Source of the DNA: Sipunculus nudus
Lineage: Eukaryota; Annelida; Sipuncula; Golfingiida; Sipunculidae
Direction: 5' to 3'
Assembly (NCBI GenBank): GCA_026874595.1
Contig: CM049311.1
Span: 71,098,453 to 71,162,452, forward strand
DNA: 64,000 nucleotides
Below are positions 53,918-63,872 of the stretch, one piece after another. A program made the translations under genes and the position numbers. The notes below the pieces were generated by a model, which saw only the letters and a list, made by a program, of their open reading frames with translations, was not told where the DNA came from and did not search any database. How positions within the stretch are numbered: position 1 is the first letter of the stretch; each line of letters begins with the position of its first letter.

Positions 53918-56900
53918 TAAGAATATAATTACACAACCTCTTTTATGCTGTAGTACTTCCCATGAGGAGTTACAGCAGGGAAGTTTCACCCACCACCCAA
54001 GGGTTTTTAGTAAGCTGCATCAGGAGTTAAAATCTGTGCATACATGTACACACACAGAAGGTCTACCTACCTCTTCTGGCATAACTGTCAGAACTTCCAG
54101 CAAGAAAAGCATGTGCTGAGGCTCATTTCCAAACCTAATACACAACATAATACAATAACGTTAGAAAGTACAACTGTGCATGAATCAAAAATAGATCTAC
54201 ATTTTTATCACAAAGATCAATCCAAAAAGTTGAAATTATTAAAAACTGAAAACTCCACATTTTCATAATGTCAAGGCATCCCCTTTTTTTTATTTTACTG
54301 ATAGATTTCACAGGAGGTAGAACTAAAATTTTCATAGTTATTTAATACTTTTTAACAATGATGAATCATATGTCATTCTATTAGAATACAGAAAATTCAA
54401 CAGACTCAAAAAAAGGTCAATTAGAAACACAAAACTGCTGAAGTTGAAACCTGTTCTTTTTTTGCATGTGATTTTTTAAAACTCACTTCTGAATCAAATT
54501 TGTGGCCGCTCCCTTCCATGTCACCATCTGCAGTGCCAGGTCAGCCAAAGCAAGACTCAACTGTGAAATAAAAACAGACACTTACACCACTATAATACAT
54601 GAAGAAACAAGGGACCTATGGGTCACTGTACTCAGCTGACGTTAAACTTGAAGGTAAAAATCTAAAATAATATCAAATGGAGATAAAGTGTAAGAGGAAG
54701 AGGTTATAAAGGCCATGGTTGGTTTATATGATTGGTTTGTATTGATGAACAAGAAATTGTTGCAAAAAATATTTTGTGACATCACCATGTGTTTCCTAAT
54801 GTTGAAACTAAAGCATGTGAGCAGTTCGTGAACAAATGATCTGTACTATTACCATGATCATTAGTTGGTTTTTCGATTAACTGTTGACATTTCAGTAGTT
54901 TACACATTTGTTCAATTGAATCTATTTTTTGTATAATATATATTATTAAATATATAAGTATTTTTTTTATGAAATGTATACATTTGAAATATAGCTAATT
55001 AACAACATAAAACAGGGCAAACAAAGCCTGATCTCAAATTCTGCTGAGGCAGGAAAATAATGAACAAATGTTTGTATTAAATCCTCAATTTTTTATCACA
55101 TCAATTATTTTCTAATTTAAGTTTATATTTCTATACATTTCCAATTTAACATATATATCTGAATATAAAAGTTGATTCATAATTCTCGATTGCATCATCA
55201 TAAATCTCAATCTTGTCAGATAACACCACATCATGCATACAAATGTTTATTTATTTTTTACCACAAAAATATATCTTTTAAATCTGCAAAACAATAAATA
55301 TCTAAAAATAATACTTGATTTAGATTTCACAAATTTTAATTGTGTCTTTATTTATCCATAATGTGCTTCATATTTTATAACAAGTCAAGCATACTGATGG
55401 GTTCAATTATATTTGTTAAAATCATTTAAAAGAAAATTGATTTCTTTAAAAATGCTACATTACACAACTTGCATCTTCTGGATTACACCTTGAATTATTT
55501 TTTCAAGGAAAGTTTTTGCATATTGGAGTGGAAACAGCATTACAATTAAGGAGATACAGTGAAAACAATAACAATTACTGCATAACACTTGGTGGGTTGG
55601 GTTTGCGGGGGGGGGGGGGGGGGGGTGATTGGGGTGGTGATATGAGAATAACTGGACACTTGTCACAGCAGGGGATCTCCCCAAGTGACTGTAACAAATC
55701 AGAAACCCTGGCATAGCTGACTTCCAGTGACCTGGAGTGGGACCCTGCATCTGTAATCAAAGCAAGTGACTACAGAAAAAAAAATCAATAAATAGCTTAA
55801 TTTTCAAGCTTTTATTTTCAAATTTCAGATTTAGATAAACTAAATATTTATGTTTACATGCTGTGAAAATTAAATCAATGGTGCTTACAGGAAAAAAACG
55901 TGCCCTGGTCAAAGTTGGGCAAAATTTAAGGTACTGATTTTTTTTTTATGCTTATAATTTACAAAATTCAGATCTAATTTTGGGTAAAGAATTGAATCTT
56001 AATTAAACATAGTTATATACTTGAGAAAATAGACTCTAGTTTCAAAATTTTTCATGTTAAGTGAGTTATTATTTTTCCTGATTTTTTACAAAGTCCATTA
56101 TGTTTGGGCCCATAACTTAAAGAATTTATACTTTACAGACTTAATTTCTGGCATGTACATAGGAACTATATAGAGGAATATTTATGGTAAATATGAGGAA
56201 AAACAGATGAGTGGTTTTGATATTAGGCAGTCCTGAAGTGTGAAAATAGGATTTTAATAAAAAATTGAGGTTTTTCCTAAATTTCTCAAAGGAACAAAGT
56301 CGCAAAGACCCAGTTTTTGGCTTGGTAGGAGATCTTGGGGACATCTAACAGTATGCTGAATTTTGGATTCCTAGGTCTTATGGTTTCAAAACGTGCCACA
56401 TCTACGGACGGACGGACGGACGGACGGACGGACAGACGGACAGACGACGGACAATGGACCACGACTATAGCTCAGATGACTTATAGTCAGCTGAGCTAAA
56501 AATACAAAAACACAAACACAAGGTTCTTTTACAGATTTACTGCCAAAGGCCCATGATCACACATAATGGAACAAACTTCCTTTATAACTAAGGACCAGGA
56601 TCTCAATCATCCTGCTTGATGGCTGTTGTTCTGGTTGGTTTTTTTGACTTAAAAAATTCTGATTCTGATGATAATAAATAAAACCATATAATTACTGAAC
56701 ATAAGTATTAAAGGGGCCCAATCACCTTTCTGATCTTTATAAACTAAAGGTAATCCATTGGAGCTTGTATAAAAATGGCCAGAAAACATCGAAGTCACCA
56801 CACACGGGCTGCTTGTTTTGTTTATATAAACATGTTTATAATATTAGGGGGACCGCCAAAATAATCAAAACAAATTCAACAAGGACATCTGGCAGCAAGT

Positions 56901-59900
56901 CAGATAAGCCAGAGCTTTGCAAATGGCATTTTGTTACAAGTGACCTTTCTACCTCTGCATATATGCAACCTACCACCTTAGGTTACATGTTTTCCTGTTT
57001 GACAACATTGCTGTGTTTACAATCATGTTGTTGATAGACAAGTTCATACATCCTTCATGAGGGCGTCATAAGAACTTTTCACAACCAAAACTACCCTTAT
57101 ATCATTTATATATACACAGAGGAAGCAAGAAATCACATAAATTCTTTTTCAAAACGTAGGTGAATTGGCACCTTTAAAATTAATATAAAAGTATGTTAAC
57201 ATAAACTTCAAATGGTCAAAACTGATTCCCTGTTTATTTGTACAAATTCCCTGAATTCATAACATTCAGATTTACAAGACTCTACTGTATTGCAGTTTGT
57301 ACAACCTCTTATAAAGTGATACCATACCTGTGTTGAAATTACTGGTGGTGTTTTCTGAGTGATTTTACTGCAATGCCCCAAGAGAGAATCACGTAGAGAC
57401 TGCAAGAAGGATTAACAAGAATTATTTTTCCTGAGTAAATTCACTGAAATGGCCCATAAAAAATCCCATAGAGACTGCAAGGAGTAAGGCAGGGTTCCAA
57501 CACTTTCTGCTGATAAAATTTTTTTCAATTTAATACAAACTCATGACCTATTTCACCACAACTTTGACAAGAAATTTCACCTGATAAAGAGGCAGTTGCA
57601 GATCATCCATGACAATATGACAGGTTCCCACACTAGAGAAGATCAAATTTTCAAGACTTTCAATGATTTTTAATTTTAAAAACATGACTTTTAAAACAAT
57701 TCATTACATTTTAAAATTGCTTTAAAAGAGTTACCACAGAAAATGTAAATATGTTGTTGAGTAACATGCTTCAGTATCACACCATTTCACATAAAAAAAT
57801 TCAATAAAACACCATACAGAGAAACGACAGGCTGAAGAGTATGTAACAAGCAAATTCAAGGATTTTATGTGTTTAGTGAACCTAAATGTGCCGATTCATC
57901 ATATAAACAAGGAATCTGTGGGTCACAGCGCTCAGCTGAAGTTTGAAAATTTTAGCAAATGCAAAATATGCTGATTTCTTTTGTATTTTTTTTTTTTCAA
58001 ATGAATAAGCATATGAGAAGCTAAAAGGAAATAGCCATCCTACTTGGTTATAGTTAAGTTCTAAATATATGACTGCACACTAATACAGTAAATTTTTTTT
58101 AGATACTGTGATGCATATGAAAAATTCACAGATGGACAGGCAAGTGGACAGAATGGACTAATACCTTTATTTCACTTTCAGGGGAATAATGCATTCAAGT
58201 TCACATTAAATTCTATATATTTAGAATATCTACTTTTTCCATTAATAGATTTTATCAGATTCATTTTTTTAATATACATGTTTTATGAATTTGTAATTAA
58301 AATAAATCTACAAAAAAATATGAGTAAAAACACCAGAATTGTAAGTTGCATCATTATTTATCAAGAGTTTAGCTCACATCAGGTCATATTATGCATACAC
58401 ACATATTTTATTAATTTTAAATCAGTGAATTTGATAAAATAAAAACCCCTTTTCAAATAACAGTTACATAACACAGGTGAAGGCTGTACTAGGTGGGCTT
58501 GATGTACACAACACTTGACATTGTAATAAAACTTGAATAAAAGCTACTCTTTTAAAAAATTCCTTTGAAATTTCAGATTTTAAAAGATTAAATCCTTATG
58601 TATATATGCTGTGAAAATTAAATCAACATTGCTAACAGGGAAAAAACGTGCCGTTGCCAAAGTTGGACAAAATTCAAGATATTAATTTTTTATTTATGCT
58701 AATAACTCGAAATATTTGCAAAATTCAGATCTTATTTTGGGCATACAATGGAATCTTGATTAAATGAAGTTAAATCCCTGGAAAAAGTCTCTAGGGCCGG
58801 CTATTCTCATGTTAAAAAAGTAAATTATATGTCCTGATTTTTTACAAGTTGCATTATGTTCGGGCCCATAATTTCAACAAATTACGCAATACTGACCTTT
58901 AATTTGGTATGTACATAGGAAATGTATGGAGGAATTTGCATACTTAATATGATAAAAAAAACAAATCTTTGGTTTTTATATAAGGCAGTCCTGAAGTGTG
59001 ACAATGGGTTTTTAATGAAAAGTTTTTTTTCCATAATATCTCAAAGGAACAAAGTCCAAGGTATGTTAGGAGATTTTGAGGACATCTAACTGTATGCAAA
59101 ATTTTGGATTTTAGGTCCAATGGTTTCAAAAAATGCCCTGTAAACAGACAGCCGGACAAAGGACCATGACTTCTAGTCAGCTGAGCTAAAAATGAAAAAT
59201 CATACTGCATTATGATCTTGTGAGACAGACACTCCGAAACTAATTTCAACCACGTTAAGCACGAGATCAATCACTGTCCCTAATTTGAATGAAATCGGAT
59301 AAAACTGAGGAAAGTTATCACACAGAAAAGAAAACCCGACAGACAGCCAGACAGAGGGATGGACAGACAAACCCAAATCAATGTCCCCAATTCCTTCCAA
59401 GGAAGTGGGGGACAATAAACTGACCTCATGTGAAGTAGCTGGTAACTCATGGAAAGCATACTGGATCTGAAACAGAAAATTCAATGTCAGTTTATCTAGC
59501 ATCTTATTATAAACTAGATGTGTGCAGACAGTGTAGTTGTAAAACTAAATGGATAACCCTGCCAGGATCCCCTAATCAGGCTTTCATATATTGTACACAG
59601 TGTCACCATAACATGGGTATTGGTCAGCTGCTGGACAAACTTGCCCCAGTACCCATGAATGGGATAGTCTCCGCCCAAGGAACAATCATCTTGTGTCAAA
59701 ATGGTATACAACCCTCTGAATTAAAAATATATTCTGCTGATCCAGATTATCTTAAATTTAAAAGGTTGTTCCTTGTATGTTACCCTAAGCCTCCACAAAT
59801 TTCATCAAAATAAGTTAATTACAAACAAACCAACGAATGGAAAAACATAATATCCAATCTACCTGGTGGTGGAGGTATAGCAAGTCTCATCCCATTATAT

Positions 59901-62900
59901 TCCTTCGTTTATGCCTTAACATCCACTTAAAGTTGGGTTATATGAAACAGGAATTGAAATAATAAAATGGTTTTCATTTAATTAAGCTGTTTACATTATT
60001 GTTCTGAAAATCATTTTTATCAAAATTATTTACCCGAAATTCATTAATATTACAATTTATATACATATAAATTAACATTTTTGTTTCCTTAACAACATAT
60101 ATCTATTATATATAATTTTTTCACTTTGTTAGACTGTGACTACTGAATTCAAACCCTGTGGGGTTTAAATTTCTTGGCTTAACAACCAGGAGATCCATTG
60201 TTTGCTAAAAGAGCAGTGCTAGCACTGTGTGTGTTTTTTTTATGATTAATGCACAAAATCATTAAAAAAATCATAATGATATAAGAAGTTACTGTCTGCA
60301 CTGTAAGACAAATTTATGCATTTTGATGCCTACCTTAGTTCTCATGGTTTGTGCAGCAAAGTAACAGGACTCCACATCATGGTTCAACTGTAGCAGCTGA
60401 TCAGATATCTGCCATGCATACACCTGGTAAAATCAAACAACATCTAAATTATAATGTTCATTTGATGACAACAGTACTTTGAGAAGTAAACAAAATGAGT
60501 GTTATAATATTCCTGCCCTGGATTATATATGCACAGAGACTGCTTCTTTTACCAGGGCTTGACACACTTTAGAAAGTACTTACCTAGTCAGGCAGGTAAC
60601 ACCAAGCTTTTACATGCCCCACATGAATTTTTACTTGCAATTTTTATAAAATTCAGTAATAACAGCCAAAAACAAAACCTGTGATCCCCATGACTTGGTT
60701 GCAGGTTATATCATATATTAGTCGATAATAAAGATGTTCAAATGTTTGTAATTTAGGTATAGGTTTATGTTGGACCCACTTGTCATGTTGAACAAGACAA
60801 AGCCCACTTTTGGTTGCCCTGCCTCAATATTCTGGAAATGTTATTTGCCCCAGGCAAGCGGTTAACTGCTAATGTTAAGCCTTTAGCACTATGTTGTATG
60901 CTGACCGACTTGGAGCTAACTTTTAATTACAAACTAACATATGTTGTGTGACGTCATATTGCAGTGGTGTCATGACAGGCAATGTGACATGTCAGGTTTC
61001 TAACTATAGTTAGTATATTTATACGTAAAATTACATCTTTAACATAACCAATACTGGTAAATAATGATGTTAAACCATAAAAAAACACTCCTAGGTCTTT
61101 TGAATGGGGATATACAAAAACAAATTTAAATCACTTTGAAATGGTAACTTTGCTTGAACACTATGGAATCATTCATGTATCCTGTAGAAAGACACACACA
61201 CACACACAAACGTAAAGAATCAACCAGAAACAACCCTGCTTTCACAACATGCTGAGATAACAAATGAAAACACAATTATAAAATTTGCTGACCCCAGTTA
61301 ACATCCCAATGCTCACAATTTTAAATACTTTATGTTTGAATCTGCCCATCAAAAATCTATTTAAAATTTGGTTCTGCCATTGGAACATATTTCAAGCTGT
61401 CAAAAATAAAAACAGTCACATGATCCTACTGATAATGGTTTCTGCAGATACAAGGGTCTAAATAAAACAAAACTGATCTATTAAATTGTCAAAACAGAAC
61501 TAGTTTGGCTGATTATTTAGCCCTGATATTATGTTCATGGTTCATGTTAAAATATGTAAATCCACAGAGCCATTTTCCTGAATGTTAAAATAAATAAAAC
61601 ATATTATACAGCAGCAGTGCAAAAAAAAATCCTTAATAATCAGCCTCCCATAAATAACATTCCTTATTAAAATACTCTTATTGCGGCTGTTTATCATCAG
61701 ATATTTTAAGAATAAGTATGATGTAACATTGAAAATGATATTTTTCAGAGTTACTGTTTTTACATGTTATCTGACTTACTTTGATCATAATTATGTAAAT
61801 ATTAAATAAACATACTAATAAACTCTTGTTATAAATGTCTATATATTATTAAATATATGTCCATTATTCAATGAGAAAATGAGATACTGCTTGGAAACCA
61901 TGTAATCGCTGGCCACCAAGGCAAATGCAGTCATACCTCTAGGTGTGACCTTATACCTGTAAGTGTGAGGTCACTGCCCTGCTTAATTGACAGGTAATGG
62001 ACCATGAAATTGGTCAGTATGATCAAGGATCACCAGCTGTGTGATAGCTAAGTAGAGTGATTGACACCACTCATTAGTCATTGAATGGGTTAGTTATATA
62101 ATACTCATTAGTGACTGAAAAAGTATATATATAGTAGCTATACCTAAATCTTGAAAATACCAATTCAGAAAAAAAGCAACAGGCCTGGGGTATTCAGATT
62201 TTAGTAATTATTATTATAGCTGCCCCTTCAATGAGACAGTAAGGGCCTAGACAAAAAATAAGTATATTTTTTAATTTATAACTTAAATAATTATTTAGAA
62301 AGGAATGACATAGATGACAATTTGATTTTCACTGTGATGATCTTTAAAATACCTTAATCAACCGACAATATAATATTTCACAGTAATTTGTTATGCAATA
62401 TGTTATATAAATATTTATATATATATTGTATTCATTCATTCATTCATGAAAGCCATCCAATTGAATGTAAGGTGTGTATGAAGAGCCTTATAATGGCAAT
62501 GCATAATATGTCTGTTTATTTGTTCCTAAAAGATAGTATTCACAATTTTTAAAAAAATGTATGGATCAAATTATACTGATTATGAAAAAAATACTGAAAA
62601 CCTATATAACACAAAAACATTCACTGACAATTCGAAACTGCCTTCATTTGGCATTTTTTTTTTTAATTTTTTAAAACCACTATTATAAATACACTGTTCA
62701 ATGAGGATACTATGTTACTGTTCATATAAACAATTATTATTCTTTAAATATATTTACAATAAACAATGTTCCATAAATAAACATGTTTCAATTTTTAAGA
62801 AAAATAGTTAACATTTAAAATATTTACTCTATTATTATTAAAATTTCTCTTTAATCATAAACAAGGCAAGTTTGAGTTTGTCCACATGTGCCTCAAGCCG

Positions 62901-63208
62901 TGTAAAAACTTTCAAATTTGAGGACAAGAACATTCTCTGTCCCTTATCCTGACTGCTGCATCTGTTAACAGTGTGCCTGATAACACAAGTTGCCCAATTC
63001 CTGCAACACAGCAAGTCCCGAACTGATGGAATGCTGGTGGCTGATGGGACCAATTAATTTGACGCTGATGACAGCGATGTTGTTTGCTTACCGATCTCTG
63101 AAGTTCACCCAGCCAGACTGAAGCCTTCTCTTTGCCACTAACATCAGGGTTGTGGAAAAGGGCATTCAGTGCCTGAAAGACCGTTTCTATGGACGGGGCT
63201 GTCTCCAT
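39557..63208 (-). CDS. TNPO3: Transportin-3, N-terminal half (16 exons)
   Basis: Transportin-3 is an importin-beta family receptor made of HEAT repeats. It carries SR-type splicing factors and other RS-domain cargo into the nucleus and releases them on binding RanGTP. Sixteen minus-strand exons are listed separately below; all have GT donors and AG acceptors and their phases join without a stop. Their 1504 nt encode about 501 residues against about 923 in the human protein. Diagnostic segments include [20 protein letters not shown] (exon 1), SCYFAAQTM (exon 2), [10 protein letters not shown] (exon 7), FNFWYRL and YIQRL (exon 13), and [16 protein letters not shown] (exon 15). The start at 63208 is chosen because METAPS aligns with the human N-terminus; an in-frame ATG at 63298 would add 30 residues with no counterpart. 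Exons 17 onward were not found between 1.5 and 39.5 kb. The introns carry most of the transposons in the window. Confidence 0.96.
40481..40695 (+). mobile_element. tRNA-derived SINE (plus strand)
   Basis: The head has tggcttctgtggtatagaag (A-box-like) and gagtttgaatctcat (B-box-like) about 45 bp later. The body shares aaggtgagtgctttgcaggc and ttaatgggaa with the SINEs at 8090-8525 and 20020-20430, and ends in gtttctctgtgctatgaccc. It lies in TNPO3 intron 15 just left of a Helentron-like element. Confidence 0.75.
40969..42724. mobile_element. Foldback-like DNA transposon: about 310-bp TIRs of TACCGAAAAG repeats, 8-bp TSD
   Basis: The left end gggtctttctaaacatcg and the right end (reverse complement) gggtctttctaaacaccg match, and the match continues for about 310 bp on each side (40969-41285 and 42415-42724). 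The outer TIR is an array of 10-11 bp units near taccgaaaag; the inner part holds ttgtttcagactg and gacaaaatgttatcaaataa. The left arm contains a second, diverged copy of the arm at about 41290-41680. GAGATTTG occurs at 40961-40968 and again at 42725-42732, a perfect 8-bp target duplication. No transposase frame is present, so it is non-autonomous. The 8-bp duplication would fit hAT-type or other 8-bp-TSD superfamilies. Confidence 0.9.
42877..43524 (-). pseudogene. Transposon-encoded endonuclease/exonuclease/phosphatase (EEP) domain
   Basis: A 215-codon open frame shows the EEP fold signature in order: FAESRL (20-25; the E of the usual TETWL-type motif), [11 protein letters not shown] (residues 56-66), VIMGNFNID (about 131-139; GNFN where active enzymes usually have GDFN or GDxN), NTIDLVFSN (171-179) and WSDHKIL (192-198; the catalytic SDH). 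This domain occurs in LINEs and in Helentron-type (Helitron2) transposons. The upstream text [14 protein letters not shown] is in frame but follows a stop, so the domain is cut off from any larger Rep-helicase or RT. The Asp-to-Asn change and the truncation suggest it is dead. It lies inside the Helentron-like element 40725-44967. Confidence 0.75.
44979..45076 (-). CDS. TNPO3: TNPO3 exon 15
   Basis: It encodes [11 protein letters not shown] then [19 protein letters not shown] plus two bases, matching human WEVTEAVLFIMAAIAKSV. The donor gtaagt is followed after about 10 bp by the end of a Helentron-like element (40725-44967). Confidence 0.95.
45333..45440 (-). CDS. TNPO3: TNPO3 exon 14
   Basis: It encodes 36 residues with [19 protein letters not shown], matching human DDFGEFRMRVSDLVKDLIF. 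Acceptor ttttaag, donor gtgtgt, phase 0 at both ends. The human acidic loop before it is shorter here. Confidence 0.94.
45940..46987 (-). mobile_element. Helentron-like element, left end missing, right end duplicated
   Basis: It contains the family core (acttgaataaaagctactct, acgtgccgttcccaaagttg, tttgggcccattact) and two copies of the right end, finishing at 46771 and 46987. The left CCATGGGTC end was not found. The right ends lie about 25 bp downstream (in gene direction) of the exon 13 donor and of its duplicate. Confidence 0.6.
46593..47037. repeat. 216-bp tandem duplication including the tail of TNPO3 exon 13
   Basis: The block ending in acctgatctgtgtcgatttg and gcagtggc occurs at 46796-46821 (copy) and 47012-47037 (real exon), 216 bp apart. 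The transposon-end sequence between them is also duplicated (from 46593 and from 46825), with about 16 bp lost in the second transposon copy around the GGCCGGCC stretch. The duplicate carries CACTGCCAAATCGACACAG and the donor gtaagc but no acceptor or upstream exon. Confidence 0.92.
47012..47158 (-). CDS. TNPO3: TNPO3 exon 13
   Basis: It encodes 49 residues: [18 protein letters not shown], then [19 protein letters not shown]. It is one of the best conserved parts of the protein. The donor is gtaagc at 47011 downward. The last 26 bp of this exon, together with the donor, are duplicated 216 bp downstream in the intron (see the repeat at 46593-47037). Confidence 0.96.
47657..47719 (-). CDS. TNPO3: TNPO3 exon 12
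   Basis: It encodes 21 residues, [21 protein letters not shown], matching human [21 protein letters not shown] in length and order. Acceptor ttcccag, donor gtcagt. Confidence 0.95.
48180..49582. mobile_element. TA-flanked TIR element, 1.4 kb, non-autonomous
   Basis: The left end ccgtaaaatctccacttaaa (48180 on) and the right end tttaagtggagattttacgg (to 49582) are perfect inverted repeats, extending inward through accgc. Both are flanked by TA (48178-48179 and 49583-49584), as in the Tc1/mariner/pogo group. The interior is GC-richer than the host intron (for example gggccggcgcgagggcg near 48315) and holds no transposase-like frame; the 98-codon plus frame at 49369-49665 reads out through the TIR and has no recognisable domain. 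Confidence 0.85.
50158..50233 (-). CDS. TNPO3: TNPO3 exon 11
   Basis: One base completes the codon from exon 10; then [17 protein letters not shown] to SPNQ. It matches human NYCRIFTELCETFLE. Acceptor atttgtag, donor gtcagt. Confidence 0.94.
50525..50615. repeat. Interspersed repeat fragment (GTGTAATAAGGCCA family)
   Basis: The reverse complement shares cttgtgtaataaggccac, gtgggactgg and ggtggtcttatta with 17625-17835. It lies in TNPO3 intron 10. Confidence 0.5.
50654..50754 (-). CDS. TNPO3: TNPO3 exon 10
   Basis: It encodes [12 protein letters not shown] to SVAQEDVD plus two bases. The segment [11 protein letters not shown] corresponds to human HMAVAREDLDK. Donor gtaagt. Confidence 0.94.
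51109..51183 (-). CDS. TNPO3: TNPO3 exon 9
   Basis: It encodes 25 residues ending [17 protein letters not shown], nearly identical to human LHEAASDCVCSALYAIE. Acceptor ctcaccag, donor gtttgt, phase 0 at both ends. Confidence 0.96.
51952..52095 (-). CDS. TNPO3: TNPO3 exon 8
   Basis: It encodes 48 residues, including [20 protein letters not shown] and the NSKLL motif that matches human NNKLL. Acceptor tgttacag, donor gtaggt, phase 0 at both ends. Confidence 0.95.
52624..52716 (-). CDS. TNPO3: TNPO3 exon 7
   Basis: It encodes 31 residues including the highly conserved [10 protein letters not shown], in phase 0 at both ends, with acceptor gtttcag and donor gtaaaa. Confidence 0.96.
53399..53743. 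mobile_element. Possible short TIR element between TTAA sites
   Basis: Left ttaaaggagatttccagtc and right gagagatttctctttaa form imperfect inverted ends, each bordered by TTAA (53395-53398 and 53744-53747). The inverted match is short, so this is tentative. Confidence 0.3.
53886..53915. repeat. (CT)n microsatellite
   Basis: About 14 CT dinucleotides in TNPO3 intron 6. Confidence 0.95.
54071..54134 (-). CDS. TNPO3: TNPO3 exon 6
   Basis: One base completes the codon shared with exon 5; then [21 protein letters not shown]. It matches human LPFLLEILTVLPEE. Donor gtaggt. Confidence 0.94.
54487..54560 (-). CDS. TNPO3: TNPO3 exon 5
   Basis: It encodes [17 protein letters not shown] and on to LIQ plus two bases of the next codon. 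The acceptor is tttcacag and the donor gtgagt. Confidence 0.95.
54608..56502 (-). mobile_element. Helentron-like element with EEP remnant
   Basis: The left end is caagggacctatgggtcact then ctcagctgac. The right end has cggacggacggacg units, ctcagatgacttatagtcag and ctgagctaaaaa. A degenerate copy of the EEP C-terminus lies at 54750-54960 and one core block at about 55790-56502. A poly-G run of about 18 lies near 55609-55626. It sits in TNPO3 intron 4. Confidence 0.7.
54750..54960 (-). pseudogene. Degenerate EEP-domain remnant
   Basis: The nucleotide sequence matches 42910-43110 (the C-terminal part of the EEP frame), for example caccatgtgtttcctaatgt against gaccatgtgttttctaatgt and gttggtttttcgattaactg against gttggttctctgactagttg. 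The reading frame is lost through several indels. Confidence 0.7.
56712..57173. mobile_element. 462-bp MITE with TTAA target sites (piggyBac-like)
   Basis: The left end aggggcccaatcacc and the right end ggtgaattggcacct are inverted copies with one or two differences. Each is flanked by TTAA (56708-56711 and 57174-57177), the target site of piggyBac-type transposons. The interior plus frame at 56765-57034 has no transposase motif. It lies in TNPO3 intron 4 next to a Helentron-like copy. Confidence 0.75.
57328..57399 (-). CDS. TNPO3: TNPO3 exon 4
   Basis: It encodes 24 residues, [10 protein letters not shown] to PPVISTQ, in phase 0 at both ends, with acceptor cttgcag and donor gtatgg. It lines up with human SLRDSLLTHI...SPVIVTQ. 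Confidence 0.94.
57908..59192 (-). mobile_element. Helentron-like element
   Basis: The left end is caaggaatctgtgggtcaca then gcgctcagctgaa. The right end has tctagtcagctgagctaaaaa, with the hairpin partner lost by a small deletion. It contains one core block from about 58480. It sits in TNPO3 intron 3 and is the most diverged copy at its right end. Confidence 0.65.
59215..59420. mobile_element. GACAGACA-containing interspersed element (single copy)
   Basis: It shares agacagacactcc, tttgaatgaaatcggataaa, gaaaacccgacagacag and acccaaatcaatgtcccc with the cluster at 22745-23335. It ends in a small palindrome (ccttccaaggaag) before gtgggggac. It lies in TNPO3 intron 2, beside exon 3. Confidence 0.7.
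59425..59466 (-). CDS. TNPO3: TNPO3 exon 3 (42 nt)
   Basis: It encodes 14 residues, [14 protein letters not shown], in phase 0 at both ends, with acceptor gtttcag and donor gtcagt. This tiny exon matches human IQTSFYELPTDSHA. Confidence 0.93.
59484..59813 (+). other. Unassigned 109-codon open frame in TNPO3 intron 2
   Basis: A plus-strand frame with two CxxC pairs (CRQC and CTQC, about 22 residues apart), antisense to TNPO3 intron 2. I recognise no family. The CxxC spacing could suggest a zinc ribbon, but an AT-rich 64-kb window is expected to contain some frames of this length by chance. Not called as a gene. Confidence 0.2.
60334..60423 (-). CDS. TNPO3: TNPO3 exon 2
   Basis: It encodes 30 residues, [11 protein letters not shown] to FAAQTMRTK, in phase 0 at both ends, with acceptor ttaccag and donor gtaggc. 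The segment matches the human sequence starting VHAWEISDQLL. Confidence 0.95.
60430..63085. other. TNPO3 intron 1
   Basis: A 2.7-kb first intron, AT-rich, with an (AC)n run near 61192-61208. No element with defined ends or nested gene was recognised. Confidence 0.5.
63092..63208 (-). CDS. TNPO3: TNPO3 exon 1 (coding part)
   Basis: It encodes 39 residues from METAPS to ELQRS and ends in phase 0 at donor gtaagc (63091 downward). It corresponds to the first HEAT helices of the importin-beta N-terminal region. The open frame continues upstream to 63298, but that part is probably 5' UTR. Confidence 0.95.
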
Positions 63209-63400
63209 CTTCCTTGCTCTGGACTTTAAATGAGTTAGCCTGCACGCCGCTGGGAGCTTGGTTGAGTGCCTGAAGCAGTGAATGAACGAGCGAGACACAC
63301 CGGAACGGCCGTGACCTTCCTCCAGCGCTGCGTCACCGCGGGGCAGCTCAACTACAATTTACTTGAATATATTCACAATATTGGAAGAACTTGTTTAATT
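63209..63400 (-). promoter_or_regulatory. Probable 5' UTR and promoter of TNPO3
   Basis: The DNA just upstream of the TNPO3 start is clearly richer in G+C and CpG than its surroundings (for example cgctgcgtcaccgcggggc at 63328-63346), as expected for a housekeeping promoter. No TATA box is apparent at a fixed distance. Transcription start not determined. Confidence 0.45.
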
Positions 63401-63870
63401 ATTTTTGTAAAGTACTTTTACCTATGATTACTAACAGTTCTTTCTATATATTGTTGATTTATATAAATTTTTACTAACCAATAAAGTCAAGTGTTTTCAT
63501 ACGTTCGCGCGTTTTAAAGTGATTAAAGAAAACCCAAACGATGATTCTGAATTAGGCGATATATCTCATTCATCACTTTTTTTGTTGAGCAATGCCACGC
63601 TTATATATTCATATTAAGCAATAGAATTAACAGATAGTGTTAACATACGATGGTTTACATACAAATATTAAGAATGCCTTCTCATGAGGTATCATATTAT
63701 ATTCAAATAAATAAAATTATTTGTAATGCGAATTTTTTTGTAAAAAAAAAAAAACAGAAATAAACTTAAAATGATTGATTATATTCTACTTAAATTGTTT
63801 CTTATGAAAGATTAAGAATATTTCAATCTAAGATCTTAATCGGTATAAAATTGTACAAATTTAACATTAT
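63401..63870. other. Intergenic DNA upstream of TNPO3
   Basis: AT-rich sequence with AATAAA on the plus strand at 63710-63715. No coding region was seen. A short CpG patch (gttcgcgcgtt) lies near 63503. Confidence 0.4.
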
Positions 63871-63872
63871 CC

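Noticed and set aside
63209-63298. In-frame upstream ATG of TNPO3 at 63298
   Set aside because: The extra 30 residues have no counterpart in the known N-terminus; METAPS at 63208 aligns with it.
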